NCBI RefSeq assembly: GCF_964204865.1
Contig: NC_135250.1
Location: 22,435,395 to 22,499,394 of the forward strand
From: Styela clava
Taxonomy: Eukaryota; Chordata; Ascidiacea; Stolidobranchia; Styelidae
DNA: 64,000 bases
Direction: 5' to 3'
Position 1 is the stretch's first letter; every line of letters begins with the position of its first letter. The notes below the pieces were generated by a model. It ran no database searches and was not told where the DNA came from. It was given only the letters and a program-made list of their open reading frames with translations. Shown here piece after piece: positions 48,671-61,376 of this stretch. The position numbers and the translations under genes are program-made.

Positions 48671-51600
48671 GTTTTTTAGACATTGTAAATCGCAACATTT
48701 GATGCATGTGCCTACACACGCTATATTAGGTTAGGTTTGAAAATTTACCGTTTATCGGGAAATACAAATCGAAACACGATATAATCGGACGTTGCCACAT
48801 ATTTTTATCGCCGCGGTATTTCGGGATAGTAATGCTTGTGGATTGAATAATTTGTGCAATTGCGAATTATACTCTCCGGGATTTTACGGCAGACAGTGGG
48901 TTTTCTCTAACAGCGATATCCTGGCAGTCAGTGCTAAAATAATAGCTCAAAGTTGACAAATCCCGAGGTCGCAAAAATCCGAATCCAAACTAGTTATAAA
49001 TGGGCAGTATGTCTACGGATTGCCGTAGTACTTTAAGGCAGTAGTGCAATATTTTATCGTAAGTCCAGGCCAAGGCGAGTTACGACGAATACAAATAATG
49101 ATTAATCATATTTTAGGATAACTATTCAATCAGATATACCTTTTGTCCTAACATCTCGTACCTATGGTTTTGTTTTTTATCAATTATAAAAAACAGCCTG
49201 TTTTGAAACAAGGGCTCGTTTTTAATTGAATTTTTTCTTTTTCTATTTACTATTTTTTTTATTGAAATATCCTTTGCACCGCTGTGAAACTACGCCCAAA
49301 ATGTTGCGTTTTGGTGGCTGCACACGCTACCTAATAATAATTTCAAAAATTCAAGAAAAAATGCTCGTTAGACTTTCACTTTCATCACGTAATTTTATCT
49401 CCATGTTAGCATCCACACCAAAGTCATACGATTTTAACATAAATTTTTATCCGAGATATCAGGAAGACGCTTTTAAAAAAGACAAGAAAAATCATGAAAC
49501 ACAGCACACGGGCCTACTACGATCAAAATGCAAATGGATCAGGGGCCCGCCAGCTTGAGTAGGCGTGTATGGACAACTCATCGATATTTATGGTGTTTCG
49601 AGGGTTTACTGTAAAATAAAAGCAGCAATTGGCAGGTTATTGTATACATTGTTCTTGTTTTAGTTTTAACCTCTTCAATACAAAAAAATCAAATAATACA
49701 GTCATTTTAAACAAAACAGGGGGAAAACTTGATTTGAAACAAATATTTTTAAACAACTCTTTTCGAACAATTTCCTACTCGTACCAGTGCGTAACTAATA
49801 GAAAAAATAGTTCCCTTCTTGGATACGAAGTGAACCTTTATATATATATATCACTAATTTTTAATCGGTCAAAAATGTTTAGAAGATATATATACATGTT
49901 TATAGCGACAAAATTCTTCATCATTTATTCACTGTGAACGTTGCTCTTGCATTTCACTAGTCAATTGTACAAAGCGATATAATATCCTTGTTTTGAATGC
50001 CCTTCTCATTCGTGTAGCCACATCTTTAATAGAATTTCTATTTTCGTCATTTTTATGAGAGCAGAAACCATTGACGAGTATCGAAACAGATTTTTGTGCA
50101 ACACTGCAGTAGCCTACTCGGTAACTTCTATATAGTGGCCAGAATTTACCAGCCAGTCCCTATATTATTTGGTACACCCTAGTAACCCAATTCATGTGGT
50201 ACACCCCAGTTTTTGGTACACCCAACTTCCCGTACCAGTGCGTAAATGTTTACGATATTATTCGAGATGGAAAAGGTAGTAGGCCTACCATTGTTTATGG
50301 ATCAGGTGATAACGAACAAACGAAGCTCAATAATCGTGAGCTCATTCATGAATATTACTATAAATACACAAAAACAGATTGTTTACTTGTCTTTAATTAT
50401 ATTTTAGGGTAATTCTCTTTCTCCCAACAGCTTGTACCAATGCCCAAACCAAATACGATAGGATGCTAAAAGTATTATTATTATTTATAAATAACCTGCG
50501 AGATTTTACTATAAATACACAAAAACATATTTTTTTGCTTGTCTTTAAGCATATTCCAGGTAAATGTTTAATCAGATAAGCCATTTTCCTGACATCTTGT
50601 ACCAGTGCGTAAATGTTTACGATATATATATATTCATATTACGAAATTAGTCATTGTTTATAAATAACGATCGAAGCTTATGAATATGCCAAAATTGATA
50701 TAATTAGCTTGTTTATGAATATTTCTATAAATAAGCATGATTTTGCTAAGTTATCCTAAAATAATTGTTCAATAAAGTAAACCTATTTTATGATATTTAC
50801 AGTGCATGCTAGCGATCATGCGAGATCAAACTGCTTAACGTTGAACTCTAATTATGACATATGTTGGATCAGGATCAGCCTTGTACGCTGTATATCGACA
50901 TATGTAAAATTGCGTTTCATTTCTTTGACAATTTACTCGACCAATTAACATTAGCTTTGTCCCTTGTCCATCAAGTCCACTAGGTGTTCCACAAGCATCG
51001 ACTTCTTTGTTTATTTTTCCATAATCAGCAAGTTATCGGAGGTGACGTAACAATTGAAATTTTAACATCCACAGACACTTTTTCACTCATACATAACTTT
51101 AAACATCACCTCATTTTCGTGATTTTACGAGCTAATTGTCAATTTTTTGTTGTGTTTTCGAAATTGAGGTATAAATCAAATACTTCAACGATACTTTGGT
51201 CTTCCGAGGAGTTTTGGATTGTAGGAGTAATCAAAAATAAGACTTACGAAAATCTGCGATAGACTAGACTAAAATTGTTTTTAAACAGCATGTGTTCAAA
51301 CATTTTGAATCAAAATTTTGAAACAAGTAAACAATTTGAAATTGGCATCTAAAATTTCCATTGGTAAAGTATATAGGTATAAAGATTTATCCACTCCAAT
51401 GTCTACTTTCCTGCTCTGTACATCACCTAGTGACTTGAAACTATAATCTCTTTAAAAAAAAATGACTTAAGTTTTGTTGGCCTTCTAACAGTCAAGAATC
51501 AGTTTACAGCACAACAGATGCTTATTCACGCAACTAAATATACCATTTAATTTGTTGTATTAATATCATAATTAAAGCAATCGTTGTATATCGTCTGATT

Positions 51601-51995
51601 TTATCAAAAATGTCCAGTTTCTTTTTATATTTTACTAATTTTATATGTTACTCAGAATGGAATTTTTTTTTATATGTTTTTAAAATACTAGAATCAGAAT
51701 TCAGAAATCTAATGGGAAAGTATGCTTTGAACTAACTCCGAAGACGGACAAAATCACCTATTCTGCCTCCAATATAATTTTCGGGGTTTTATTGTATGTT
51801 ACCCAGATAGGTTTTTTGTTCAAACTTTCATATTAAATGCTTAATAAAATTCTGCTTCAACTCTGCCAGAGTAAAAAATAGTATCGAAGGGCTGCTAAAA
51901 TTTAAATTTTCACGTCACAATTGACATGTTGCCGATTGGCCAATATTACAGAAGTAAACAGGGGAGGCAATGCTCGGGTGAACCAACGCTTAACA

Positions 51996-52484
51996 TATAG
52001 CAACTAACCCCCAAATGTACCCCATTTCATGTTGAAATCATCATGACAAAGTTAATTTTTCCCAAAATTCGAACAAAGACTTTCGTAGGAATCAAATTAC
52101 ACCAGGTTTAAGAACATAACAAGTTCCACCCAGTCATTATCAAATTAAAATCTATATTCTCAAGACCTTTGGCACTGATTGAAAGAATTATATCTAAGTT
52201 CCCATCCGTACGATGTACCTAATTACCCTTGTTGAGATAATAGGAATTTCTGTTTATAACGTGAATCACGAGCTCACGTTTACAGTATTTAATAAGGTTT
52301 ATGATCAACGTATAAATACTACTCCGATATCTTTCGATAGAGAGAAGACGATGTAAATCATTCTAAGCTAGTCTGGATAAATGTTATAAGATTTATATTC
52401 TGTGTGTTGTGGAAATATACGGTAACATCCATTTACAAATAATATGCTATAAATACCATTCATTTACCAAATATATATGCTATA
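51996..52484 (+). repeat. Left LTR
   Basis: 489 bp, TATAGCA...TGCTATA ends. TATA-like TATAAATA at 52311-52318. No difference from the right LTR was noticed. Confidence 0.93.
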
Positions 52485-52487
52485 AAT

Positions 52488-52503
52488 GGTGACCCCGACG
52501 TGA
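52488..52503 (+). other. Primer-binding-site-like sequence
   Basis: TGGTGACCCCGACGTGA begins 3 nt after the left LTR. TGG start and position fit a tRNA primer site. The tRNA was not identified. Confidence 0.7.
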
Positions 52504-53838
52504 TGGAAACACCACCCTTTAATTGATTGCCCTCAATACCAAACAACTGTTACTGAACTTATTTTACATTATAATTCTTCTAATCAGATTTACCGCCTAG
52601 ATTTTCCAAAACTTGGGCAATCAATCCATAACTGGGGTTCATGTGGCAAGTCAGTTAAAAGATGTTTTAAGTCTGATACTTTTTGTACCAATAATGGTTT
52701 GTTATTCGAAACGCAACAATGCATTGCACTTGATGGTTCATCCCTTTTTACTCTTAAATATCCCGCCTTTAATTACGATTATACTGTAAAGAATTTTTCA
52801 GAATCTTCTCCTCTAATTGGGTTTATTCAAGAAAGCACTGATAGGGTTTCCGAGGTAATAAACAAATTGACAGCAGATATTAATTATTTGGAATGCCAAA
52901 TTGAAAGCATTCTAACCACTAATATTAAACTCCTGTCTAAACAATACCCCGGTAAGATCTTAAGTCAGTTACTAGGTGGGAACAGAGCAGCTATCACCGT
53001 GGGTGATATATTGACCGAAATTGAATGCCAACGTATTAACGTTACCGTTCTTAGGAACCTCTTTTTACAGGGTAAATATGCTACCCGACCTTTAGTGCAC
53101 TTTATTAATAATAGCAATGAAACGATCATTGCACAAATATTCCCTGATTCTAACGCTTATGTGGGTATTCATTTTTTTGAAAATTATACGCCTGGTCGTA
53201 TATTTACGTTTCAAATTGACGGTCGGTTCTATAACTACGTCAATTATACTTTAAATCATGCGGATATGCATGTAAAATTTCTGAGACCCACATTCAAGCC
53301 TTTTGTCGACAATTTTAATCCTATCGATTACAATGAAGCATATAACGAATTACCAAGGGGACACCAGGGTTATGATGATATTAATAATATGTTATTATCA
53401 ATCAGCCACATTAACCTTATTCGAGAACGAATATTAAGTGAGCAAACCCTAACTAATGCAGATAGCACATCAGACACTGATACTGATGCTATCTCACATG
53501 AAGTGCAAGACACTTTTGTTCATGCCCTCTCCTTCATTAAGACGTCAATTTTATCAGGTATTTATATGCTCTTATTCCATTTATCTCTCATTTGGGCCAC
53601 TATTTGGACCGTTTGTTTTATCAAGAAACTTTGCCCAAAACTGAGAGATGAAGGACTTCCTAGAATACAACGGCTTCGGCAATACTTGGCTGCTCGCAGG
53701 GAACAAGTGAACCCTGTTGAACCACCTCAACCTCTTGTGCAAAACAATAGACAAGATCAGGGGGGTCAAATATATCAATCCAGACCAAATCCCAATAATA
53801 GATCAAATTCGAACTTATACCCTAGTCTGGCAGACTAG
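52504..53838 (+). pseudogene. 5'-truncated envelope-like glycoprotein frame
   Basis: An open frame of 444 codons runs from just after the primer site to TAG at 53836-53838. No in-frame ATG occurs until well inside, and there is no signal peptide, so the N-terminus is missing. The frame has clustered cysteines early, many N-x-S/T sites, a heptad-like segment, then one hydrophobic membrane span near the C-terminus followed by a basic, proline- and glutamine-rich cytoplasmic tail. That layout fits a retroelement envelope protein of class I fusion type. The exact envelope family was not recognised. It is intact in frame but lacks an initiator. Confidence 0.65.
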
Positions 53839-54120
53839 TCGAATAGCAATGCTCATATTGTACATATATATTATACTTTAACATGATTTCTTTCTAACAT
53901 GTGTTTTACGAAGAATTAAATACTTTGTGCATTTACATCAATACCTATAACAATAATATACCTCATGTATAACTATCTCAGGAATAACTATATTTAATTT
54001 CCTTTATACAGCTTAAAATTTATTTTTTATTTTTAGTTGAATTTCATGAAAACAGCACGTCATTTCCGCCTTCTCAGCCCAAATTGCATCCTTAGAATTC
54101 TCCGAACTCCTGCGGGGGAG

Positions 54121-54837
54121 TTATGTAGCCAATTAGTTGTTATGTAACTACAAAATTACACCAAATTGGCCCAATTCGTGAGAAACTCATGAAAACCAAA
54201 ATTAATTATTCCCGTTATAGCAATTATCAATTTCTCAAAATCCAATTTCAAGATTTAATAGCCTTTCGGTGCCATCCCATGTAAAAATAAAATTTATTTC
54301 CAGTAATATTCCAATAACGTAAATTCGAAATATCTTGTTAAAACCAAATTGTCCACTTGAGAACAATTTTTTACATCTCATAATTGGAGTAAGTACGTGA
54401 CCAGGAACACGGTGACTTGGCAATAACAAGTTAATTGCTAGTAATGAACTTCAAGAAAACACTTTTAATAATGTTTGATTATAGTGAACCGAAAGCTAAC
54501 CAGAAACCGGAATGACGCGTGATTCTTTAATCGTTAATGTAAAAATCTGTTTCTTTATTCTATTTTAATTGCTTGGTAGAAAGCTATATATCCAGCAACG
54601 TGTTTTGTTTTAATCAGACTAGATTTGATCAAATTGTGTGTACATTGTATTTCTGTGTATATTGTCGGAATTGCAATAAACTCATAAGGTGTTTTCAAAC
54701 GTCTCCTTACTACAGCCGAAGGCTATCGACAGATAGACAGTTCGAGTTAACGAACGCAAGACAAAACTATTGTCAGTCAATGCTGGGGTTATAATACATA
54801 AACCAGACCAATCTACAAACAACCATTTATGCCATAA
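54121..54837 (+). repeat. Internal, unrelated LTR (second element)
   Basis: Preceded by a purine tract TGCGGGGGAG (54111-54120). It begins TTATGTAGCC, ends GCCATAA, and is followed at once by TGGTGACAAAACCG, a second primer-site-like sequence. The order purine tract-LTR-primer site means 3' end joined to 5' end of one element through a single LTR. Confidence 0.65.
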
Positions 54838-56150
54838 ATGGTGACAAAACCGACTTGAATTAACCTTTTGAAACGGACCAGATCAACGGACAACAACCAG
54901 GACAAGCAACAATTGGACGGAATCAACCAAAAAACAGACCAAGCGAAAGCTTTCAACAAGTGCCGAGAAACCGTCTCTACAAAACGTGCAAAAATCAAAT
55001 TCGACCAACTTACGAACGTCGGGGAGATTCAAATTGCTTGGAACAACGATTGAAGTAGCAAATTGCTGACAAGTCGAAATAATGAAAAACATTATGAAAA
55101 ATAATCTCAATTGAAAACAGTTGAACTATGGTAACGGACTCTGGAAACGTTAAAATTATGAATATGGACTGTATTGAACATCGATCGAAATGAACTCTTT
55201 TAGAACATGACATATGTTCGAGGTGAAAAACCTAATCAAAAACGAACTGTTGAAAACAATGAACTATATGGACTGTTTTACTGTAAATTACGCGCTCTAT
55301 TCCGAACAATAGAGAAATTGTCGCGCTTACCTAATGGATATACAGATCAGGAGCATGTAATTCCACAATTTGTTTCATGATTTGCAGGTTTTTCTCCTCA
55401 TTGAGACAGACATTTTTCATTCTTCCACTAATACTAAGGTAAAGTACTTCTTTTTCTCCTTATATAAACATGGCGTTTTATTCGGTTTTCAATTTTTATA
55501 AATTATTTAATGGTAAAACTTTGAATATTCTAATTTCAAATACCTTTAAAGAGATTTATATTATTGAATAATTGTGGTTAGCATTCCTTTTCGATTAAAT
55601 AGATTTCGTTATTATTAAAATGCTCTCTAAAAGTAGATTCGAGCGAGTCATACTTTTAATTATTTACAAAGCCGTCATATAGAACGGTAAAATAATAAGC
55701 TCGTTTAACAAAAATTGTATCCAAAAGCGTTATTTTTTCAAAAAAGCCCTGAGATGGCATAAACTTAAAAATGCGTTTTTTCTTCCCGACATGGGACAAG
55801 CATATATTGACCAACTAGGTCTACAAAATCGTAACAATGCGATAAGGCGAGTATAAGTATTTTAACTTAGCGAAATACATTAAATTGAAAATATGTTTTA
55901 ACCGTCCAAACCAAAATTTTTCAAATAAAAATACGCCATCCTTCTGTAATTCTAATTTACAACTTTTACCCTTTGCTATAACCTCCTGTTTATTTCAATG
56001 TCTTGTCTCATTATAGATCATATACATTTAAATATTTTTTTTGACCTATATCATTAATTTTAGCATTGTGTATTGTATTTTTCTATATATTTTCAATTTA
56101 TTAGAGGGTGCCAAATCTTTAAACTTCCAGTTAGTAAGATGGGGAGATAA
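54838..56150 (+). other. Leader-like and non-coding interior of the composite element
   Basis: Starts with the second primer-site-like sequence. A 61-codon lysine/glutamine-rich frame (54868-55053) shows no recognisable gag domain. The remainder is AT-rich and non-coding up to the purine tract before the right LTR. Confidence 0.5.
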
Positions 56151-56639
56151 TATAGCAACTAACCCCCAAATGTACCCCATTTCATGTTGAAATCATCATG
56201 ACAAAGTTAATTTTTCCCAAAATTCGAACAAAGACTTTCGTAGGAATCAAATTACACCAGGTTTAAGAACATAACAAGTTCCACCCAGTCATTATCAAAT
56301 TAAAATCTATATTCTCAAGACCTTTGGCACTGATTGAAAGAATTATATCTAAGTTCCCATCCGTACGATGTACCTAATTACCCTTGTTGAGATAATAGGA
56401 ATTTCTGTTTATAACGTGAATCACGAGCTCACGTTTACAGTATTTAATAAGGTTTATGATCAACGTATAAATACTACTCCGATATCTTTCGATAGAGAGA
56501 AGACGATGTAAATCATTCTAAGCTAGTCTGGATAAATGTTATAAGATTTATATTCTGTGTGTTGTGGAAATATACGGTAACATCCATTTACAAATAATAT
56601 GCTATAAATACCATTCATTTACCAAATATATATGCTATA
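56151..56639 (+). repeat. Right LTR
   Basis: 489 bp, same length and, by eye, same sequence as the left LTR. Followed by the AACA target duplication. Confidence 0.93.
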
Positions 56640-56649
56640 AACATACCGG

Positions 56650-59170
56650 TTGAACATCAACATTCACTACCGAGCATGCATGAGTACTGTGCTGCTGGTT
56701 TAGCATAGTTCATGTAACCGCAAATCGTCCTTCTGTAACGCTATATTATAAAAACTTGAATGAAGTAGCCCAACTACAAGAAAATATATTAGTTAGTAAA
56801 TTCACGGGAAAGGGAAATAAAACATATTACTATACTAGGCGCGGCGGTGCGGCTCATCGTGCTAAGCGTTAGGAATACGCTCGCCACCGCACCTCTAATT
56901 ACTCTGCGTGGGTTCGCAGGTTCGAATCCCATGCGGGATGGTTATGTGCGAGAGGATTGCTGGACTCCTCGCCGCCGTAGGGTGGTTCACGTAACCGCTG
57001 GTCTGTTACGGCTTCCTCCAGCATCAAGTTCATGCTTCCGAAACCGAATACGGTAACTAACTAATTCCATACCCAACATGCAATGGTACGGTACCGGTAA
57101 CCGAACGAGAGGCCATGGTTCACCAAATGGTTAAATCGTCTTATCGGCTTTCCTCTTACCCGGGATAAATATGTAAATCCTTATCCTTATACATCTGGCA
57201 ACACCCTTTTTATCCTGCACTCCACGTGGGTTTTTCACCAGAACGAAGTGAATGAGAAATGTTTAATGTTTGAACGCTGGCAACGATAATATCCGTTTAA
57301 ATCTGGTAAGATTTATTGCAAGTAAGTGTTATAAAATAATTTTCTTCTCATACCTACGTATTGTTTTCAATTTTGTACCATTACCTTATGATTGGGAGGC
57401 CAAGTTGCAGTGCGGTACCGGTACTGCTTGCGATGCAATCATAAAACTGTAAAATACTGGCTGCTTTGGCCTGATATATTTAATAGCTATGTGATCCCCA
57501 TACTGCCAATCCACACTTTCTAGTACCTAGTAATAATAGTACCGTATGTGATCAACTTTTGTGTGGATATGATTCAGAATTGAGCCAGTTGCTCTAGCTG
57601 TACCGGTATGAAATGAATCTCCATCTGTCCTAGGTTATAAATATGATTTTCATATGATGATTGGATGTCTTGAACATAATACAGTAACAAGGTGTACCAT
57701 AGCTTTTAGTCTGGTTACAAGTCTGTGTCAGGTTTGGAATCAGTCAGTTATTTGTCTCAGATGCTGGACTAGCAGACTTATGCCAGTACAGAAGTATGTT
57801 GTGTTGTGACTACTGGGCTGAATTGTAGTTAACTAAACTCAAATACAATTACAAAATACTTGAATAGACTGATAGATGCACAGTAATCCACATGTTTTTA
57901 TCTTCATGTTGTTAGTTATCCAATCGGAAGCTTATTCATACAGTCATATGTTTTTAGTAATGTCTGAATGTAGTACATAGTAGACTATATTTCAGTATTT
58001 GCTTTTCAAACTTCAAGAAATGTTTTGGAATAATGTGGCAAATGAGTTTTATTTTCTAATATTTTCGCCAATTATATTTGTATATTTCTAGACATAAATA
58101 AATTTATCCTGTTGTTTTTGCCAATTTGTTCTTGTTAGTTTATTTAATATATTTCTCTGCTGTTTGTCTTTTTCTACCAATTTACTTAGCCTCGCTTTTT
58201 TTATTATTTACATTATAAATTGGCCATTATCATGTAATTTATTTTATCTGATAATTTAGCAGGTGCTGTGCTGATTATAGAGTAAATAGATAAATATTAA
58301 AATAGAATAAACTTATTATTATAAAATAAACTTTTATAAGTATTTCCTTTCCGAGTTTCTTATTTCCCTTATTCGCAGATGTCTGTAATTATTTAATGTC
58401 AGACAACCTGTGTTTATATATTACTCGGCATAGGGCAGTGGGAAGATGAGTGTATTCATGTACCCAGTCAGATACCCATGTTTTTCGTACATTATGGTAA
58501 CGCAATGGCGATTGGGTCCCCCCAACCAACCCTAATCCTAAATATTGAAAAAGTGGAGTTTACGAGAGAAAATTTTGTTTTGAAGAACGCAAAACTTCAT
58601 ACTCGCGAAACTACCCGCACAAAGTTGTGACTAAGACATGTTCAAGCCAAATTCTTTTATTCATGTTGTTTGGCTGCTGGCTGACCTTGGCCAACAGTCC
58701 AATTTGCTGATTACGCCATTTTTTCAAATTTTGGTACAAATATAATAAGAACGTAAAAACTAAGTTAGTTTGACAATCTAATAGGCTACAACAGTATTTC
58801 CTAACTGAGAAGGAATCTCGTCTCAGAAGAATCAATTGTTGTAAATTTTACTTTATGTTCACATGTAATTTAATTATTATTTTTAATTTGTTAGTAATTC
58901 TTTAACACATATTTGTGCACATATTAAACCCAACAAATGGAAACGTAACGTAACAAAATTAATATCAGCGCTTTTCAAAGTTGGGGAGAATGAAGATTCG
59001 AAATTAGTCAAGATAGTAATAGTTTTCAATAAAAGTTGTCAAATAATTCCCCTTGCATTTTACAACATTTTAGGACTTGAACATCATATATGTATGGAGA
59101 CTCTTTATTTTTGCATGTTATTTTACTATCAGTTGACAATTAAACTTTCTTGATCTGAGTAGAACTAACT
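56650..59170. other. Intergenic region upstream of the PIWI gene
   Basis: It contains one full SINE copy. The rest is AT-rich with no coding exon I can support. PIWI 5'-UTR exons may lie here but cannot be seen. Confidence 0.5.
56837..57190 (+). mobile_element. tRNA-derived SINE, longest copy
   Basis: The tRNA-like head has GGCTCATCGTGCTAAGCG (A box) and GGTTCGAATCCCATGC (B box). The body has GGATTGCTGGACTCCTCGCC and TAACCGCTGGTCTGTTACGG, and the tail is GGGATAAATATGTAAATCC. About 350 bp long. Used as the reference for the other five copies. Confidence 0.9.
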
Positions 59171-59176
59171 AGAATT

Positions 59177-61142
59177 ATGGCTGAACAAGCCAGACCAAAA
59201 GGACGAGCTCGTGGAAGAGCAAGAGGCACTGCGTTACTACCCGAAGGTAAAGTTTGATTTTGACCGTTAATTTGAACATGGATAAGGAGAATAATTGTTT
59301 TTATTGCAATGCAGGTTTATGTATTTCTCTCCTAAGAATTTACATCCTGAAGTATTGTTAATTTTTATGTATTAGGTGAATAATTTTAAGTTATATTGAT
59401 AGTTCTTTTATTTTGACTGGTGTAACCCCTTTGGGGCATTTATAAATTGGTGGATTGACATCCGAATTTGTCCTTCGTCCTCAAAATTTGAATGACTTTG
59501 TCGTCTTCATCTGGCTATGTGACACACACCACTACATATTGAGATTTTTAAATCTTTTTTTTTCTTCCATGATTTTTTTAAACAGCGGCTGCTGGGCCCA
59601 GAGGCGTGGAAAGAATGCCCCCGCATCCTCCTGAAGCTGGAGAAGGTGTCCCAGGATCTGGGCGGGGTAGACAACGTGGGGCTATGAGGGCAAGAGAACC
59701 AGGTGAATTATTTTATTCAAATCGAAGAACAATTTGTAAGAATAATAAGTAATATGCATCTCTAACATGTCGTGACTCATACTAGCCCCACTTTTAGTCA
59801 AAGTATTAAAAATATTCGAACCCAAAACAGCATAATCATGCTCATTCTGCTTGCTTTATTCATTTTCAATATATTGCAATATATATACCGTATATATGCT
59901 CGCGAATAGGCCGAGTTTAAAACTCAAAAAAAAAGTTGCTAAACTAAGGGACCGTCTTATTCGCGCATAACTCAGATTGCACCAAAAAATCGGCTCATTC
60001 GCGCATCAGAATTTAATCGCGCAACGAGATGATATTATGCTGACTTGCCGGTAATTCCAAAAGCTTCGAACCATACTCTTTAAGTTCTCACGATAAAAAG
60101 CGTGCACGCACACACACACTCGCTTGTGAAAGTGGATTGTCTTATCATACAGCTGATGGCAACAATCCCTTCCATTAATACAAATCACGACGCATGAAAA
60201 GCAATATAGACTTTATTAACATGAATTTACAAGTAAGAGTTACGAGTAAGAATCTACGGCTGTCGCTAACAAACAGAAATGATAAACGTTAGAAATATTT
60301 GTGTTACAGCAATTTTATTTTCTTTCTGCGCCTTTCTTAAGGCGTCTGGCGTGTTAAGATTCGTAGCGATTTATAAGAATGTGTTAATACAGCGTTATTT
60401 CTTTCCTTGAAACGGACAAGGAACGAAATTAATCGGGAGGAAATTTTAGGGAGTCTGCCTATTCGCCATATAGGCGTAGTTTCGAGTAAATACGGTATAT
60501 CCCTAACTCAAAGCAGTGGTACAAGTGGGGATAACTCACCATTATTTGCCTTTTGCTGCAAACAATGTTCTTTTTCCATAGCCACTGTTATCAAAGATAA
60601 GTTGAAGACTACTATTTTTAAAACGACTGGAATACTTCTACTTCGGCATTGCCTACACAATTTAATACACCACACCAGTGCTTCCCAAACTACGGGCCAA
60701 GTACAGCCTACGTAATGATTTAATAATTGTCCCCCAAACTCAAGTTTAACACTTTTGTATTTAAATTATAAGCACGGGTAGTAGTATTGGCACCCTGCGG
60801 GCTCTGCCGGCCCACTTCAAATTTTAGTCCTGGTCAATCAACTTTCGTAACGTCTGCCCTACACCCACATTGAAGTAAATGATACTAATGTCCCGATCTT
60901 GCAGGTCCTCGGGGAGACGTTATAGCTGAAGCATCGAGAGGCATGGGTAGAATGACTGTGTCTGGAAGGGCACCTGTGATGTTGCTTGGGCCCAGACGCA
61001 ACTTTGACCCCTCTCTGTTCGATCCGGAGACTAAACCAGAGCACATTACTAACAAGAAAGGGTGCGATGGCATGACAGTCGACATATTAACGAATTATTT
61101 CAAACTGAACGCATCGAAACAATGGTGTTTGTATCAGTATCG
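59177..61142 (+). CDS. PIWI-like Argonaute, N-terminal part (gene continues past window)
   Basis: By family, PIWI proteins bind piRNAs and silence transposons in the germ line. Exons 59177-59246, 59586-59702 and 60905-61142 have GT-AG borders and join in frame for 141 codons plus two bases. Residues 1-60 are rich in Arg-Gly and Gly-Arg-Gly (R-P-K-G-R-A-R-G-R-A-R-G; G-S-G-R-G-R-Q-R-G), the sites that are dimethylated and bound by Tudor proteins in this family. The third exon contains N-K-K-G-C-D-G, then T-N-Y-F-K-L and Q-W-C-L-Y-Q-Y-R, matching the start of the PIWI N domain (G-x-x-G ... N-F-F-R-L ... Q-W-x-L-Y-Q-Y). PAZ and PIWI domains lie beyond the window. Introns 2 and 3 contain transposons. 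The paralog type cannot be assigned. Confidence 0.88.
59886..60497. mobile_element. MITE with TACCGTA ends in PIWI intron 2
   Basis: Left TACCGTATATATGCTCGCGA and right TTTCGAGTAAATACGGTA are inverted, with CGAATAGGC and GCCTATTCG mirrored inside. TA at both edges. 612 bp with no transposase. Confidence 0.8.
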
Positions 61143-61376
61143 GTAAGTTACCCTAACACACTAACTTTTTCTCCCAATAGAACGAACCCCTGATATGTCA
61201 ATGGGGCCTCTAACAATAACAATGATGAGTGATTACAGAAGAAAAATGCAAGAAATTCAGTTATGCGTCTGCTTTGGTATTTTCCTCGCAAACTTCTTAA
61301 GTTGTATCTCAAAGTTGTTCATAAAAATATCCACACTATTCAATCAATATCTGTTTATATTCTTAATAGTTGTATA

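Larger units (their letters stand above)
47240..51990. other. Intergenic region with SINE and transposon fragments
   Basis: No supported gene is seen. It contains a SINE (48079-48305) and a fragment of the hAT family found at 11178-12143 (about 48505-48670). The phrase GTACCAGTGCGTAA recurs near 49783, 50232 and 50600. Confidence 0.5.
51996..56639 (+). mobile_element. LTR retroelement carrying a captured retroelement fragment
   Basis: Two 489-bp LTRs (51996-52484 and 56151-56639) begin TATAGCA and end TGCTATA. They look identical by eye. A 4-bp duplication AACA flanks the whole (51992-51995 and 56640-56643). A primer-binding-like TGGTGACCCCGACGTGA follows the left LTR and a purine-rich GATGGGGAGATAA precedes the right LTR. 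No gag, protease, reverse transcriptase or integrase frame is present in the 3.7-kb interior. Instead it holds an env-like frame without a start, a polypurine tract, another LTR and another primer site. It would depend on proteins made by other elements. Confidence 0.9.

Noticed and set aside
49226..49558. 110-codon frame as a gene
   Set aside because: No recognisable family, phenylalanine-rich start from a poly-T run, and it overlaps an area with transposon-like GGGCCCGCC text.
56839..56930. tRNA gene
   Set aside because: A and B boxes are present, but the sequence does not close into a clean cloverleaf and the same head is attached to a conserved SINE body in other copies.
60407..60715. 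102-codon frame in PIWI intron 2 as an extra exon
   Set aside because: Its first part is the right end of a MITE and the rest has no similarity to PIWI proteins.
60674..60830. Another hAT element beginning CAGTGCTTCCCAAAC
   Set aside because: The left end looks typical, but I could not find a matching right end or target duplication, so it was not listed as a feature.
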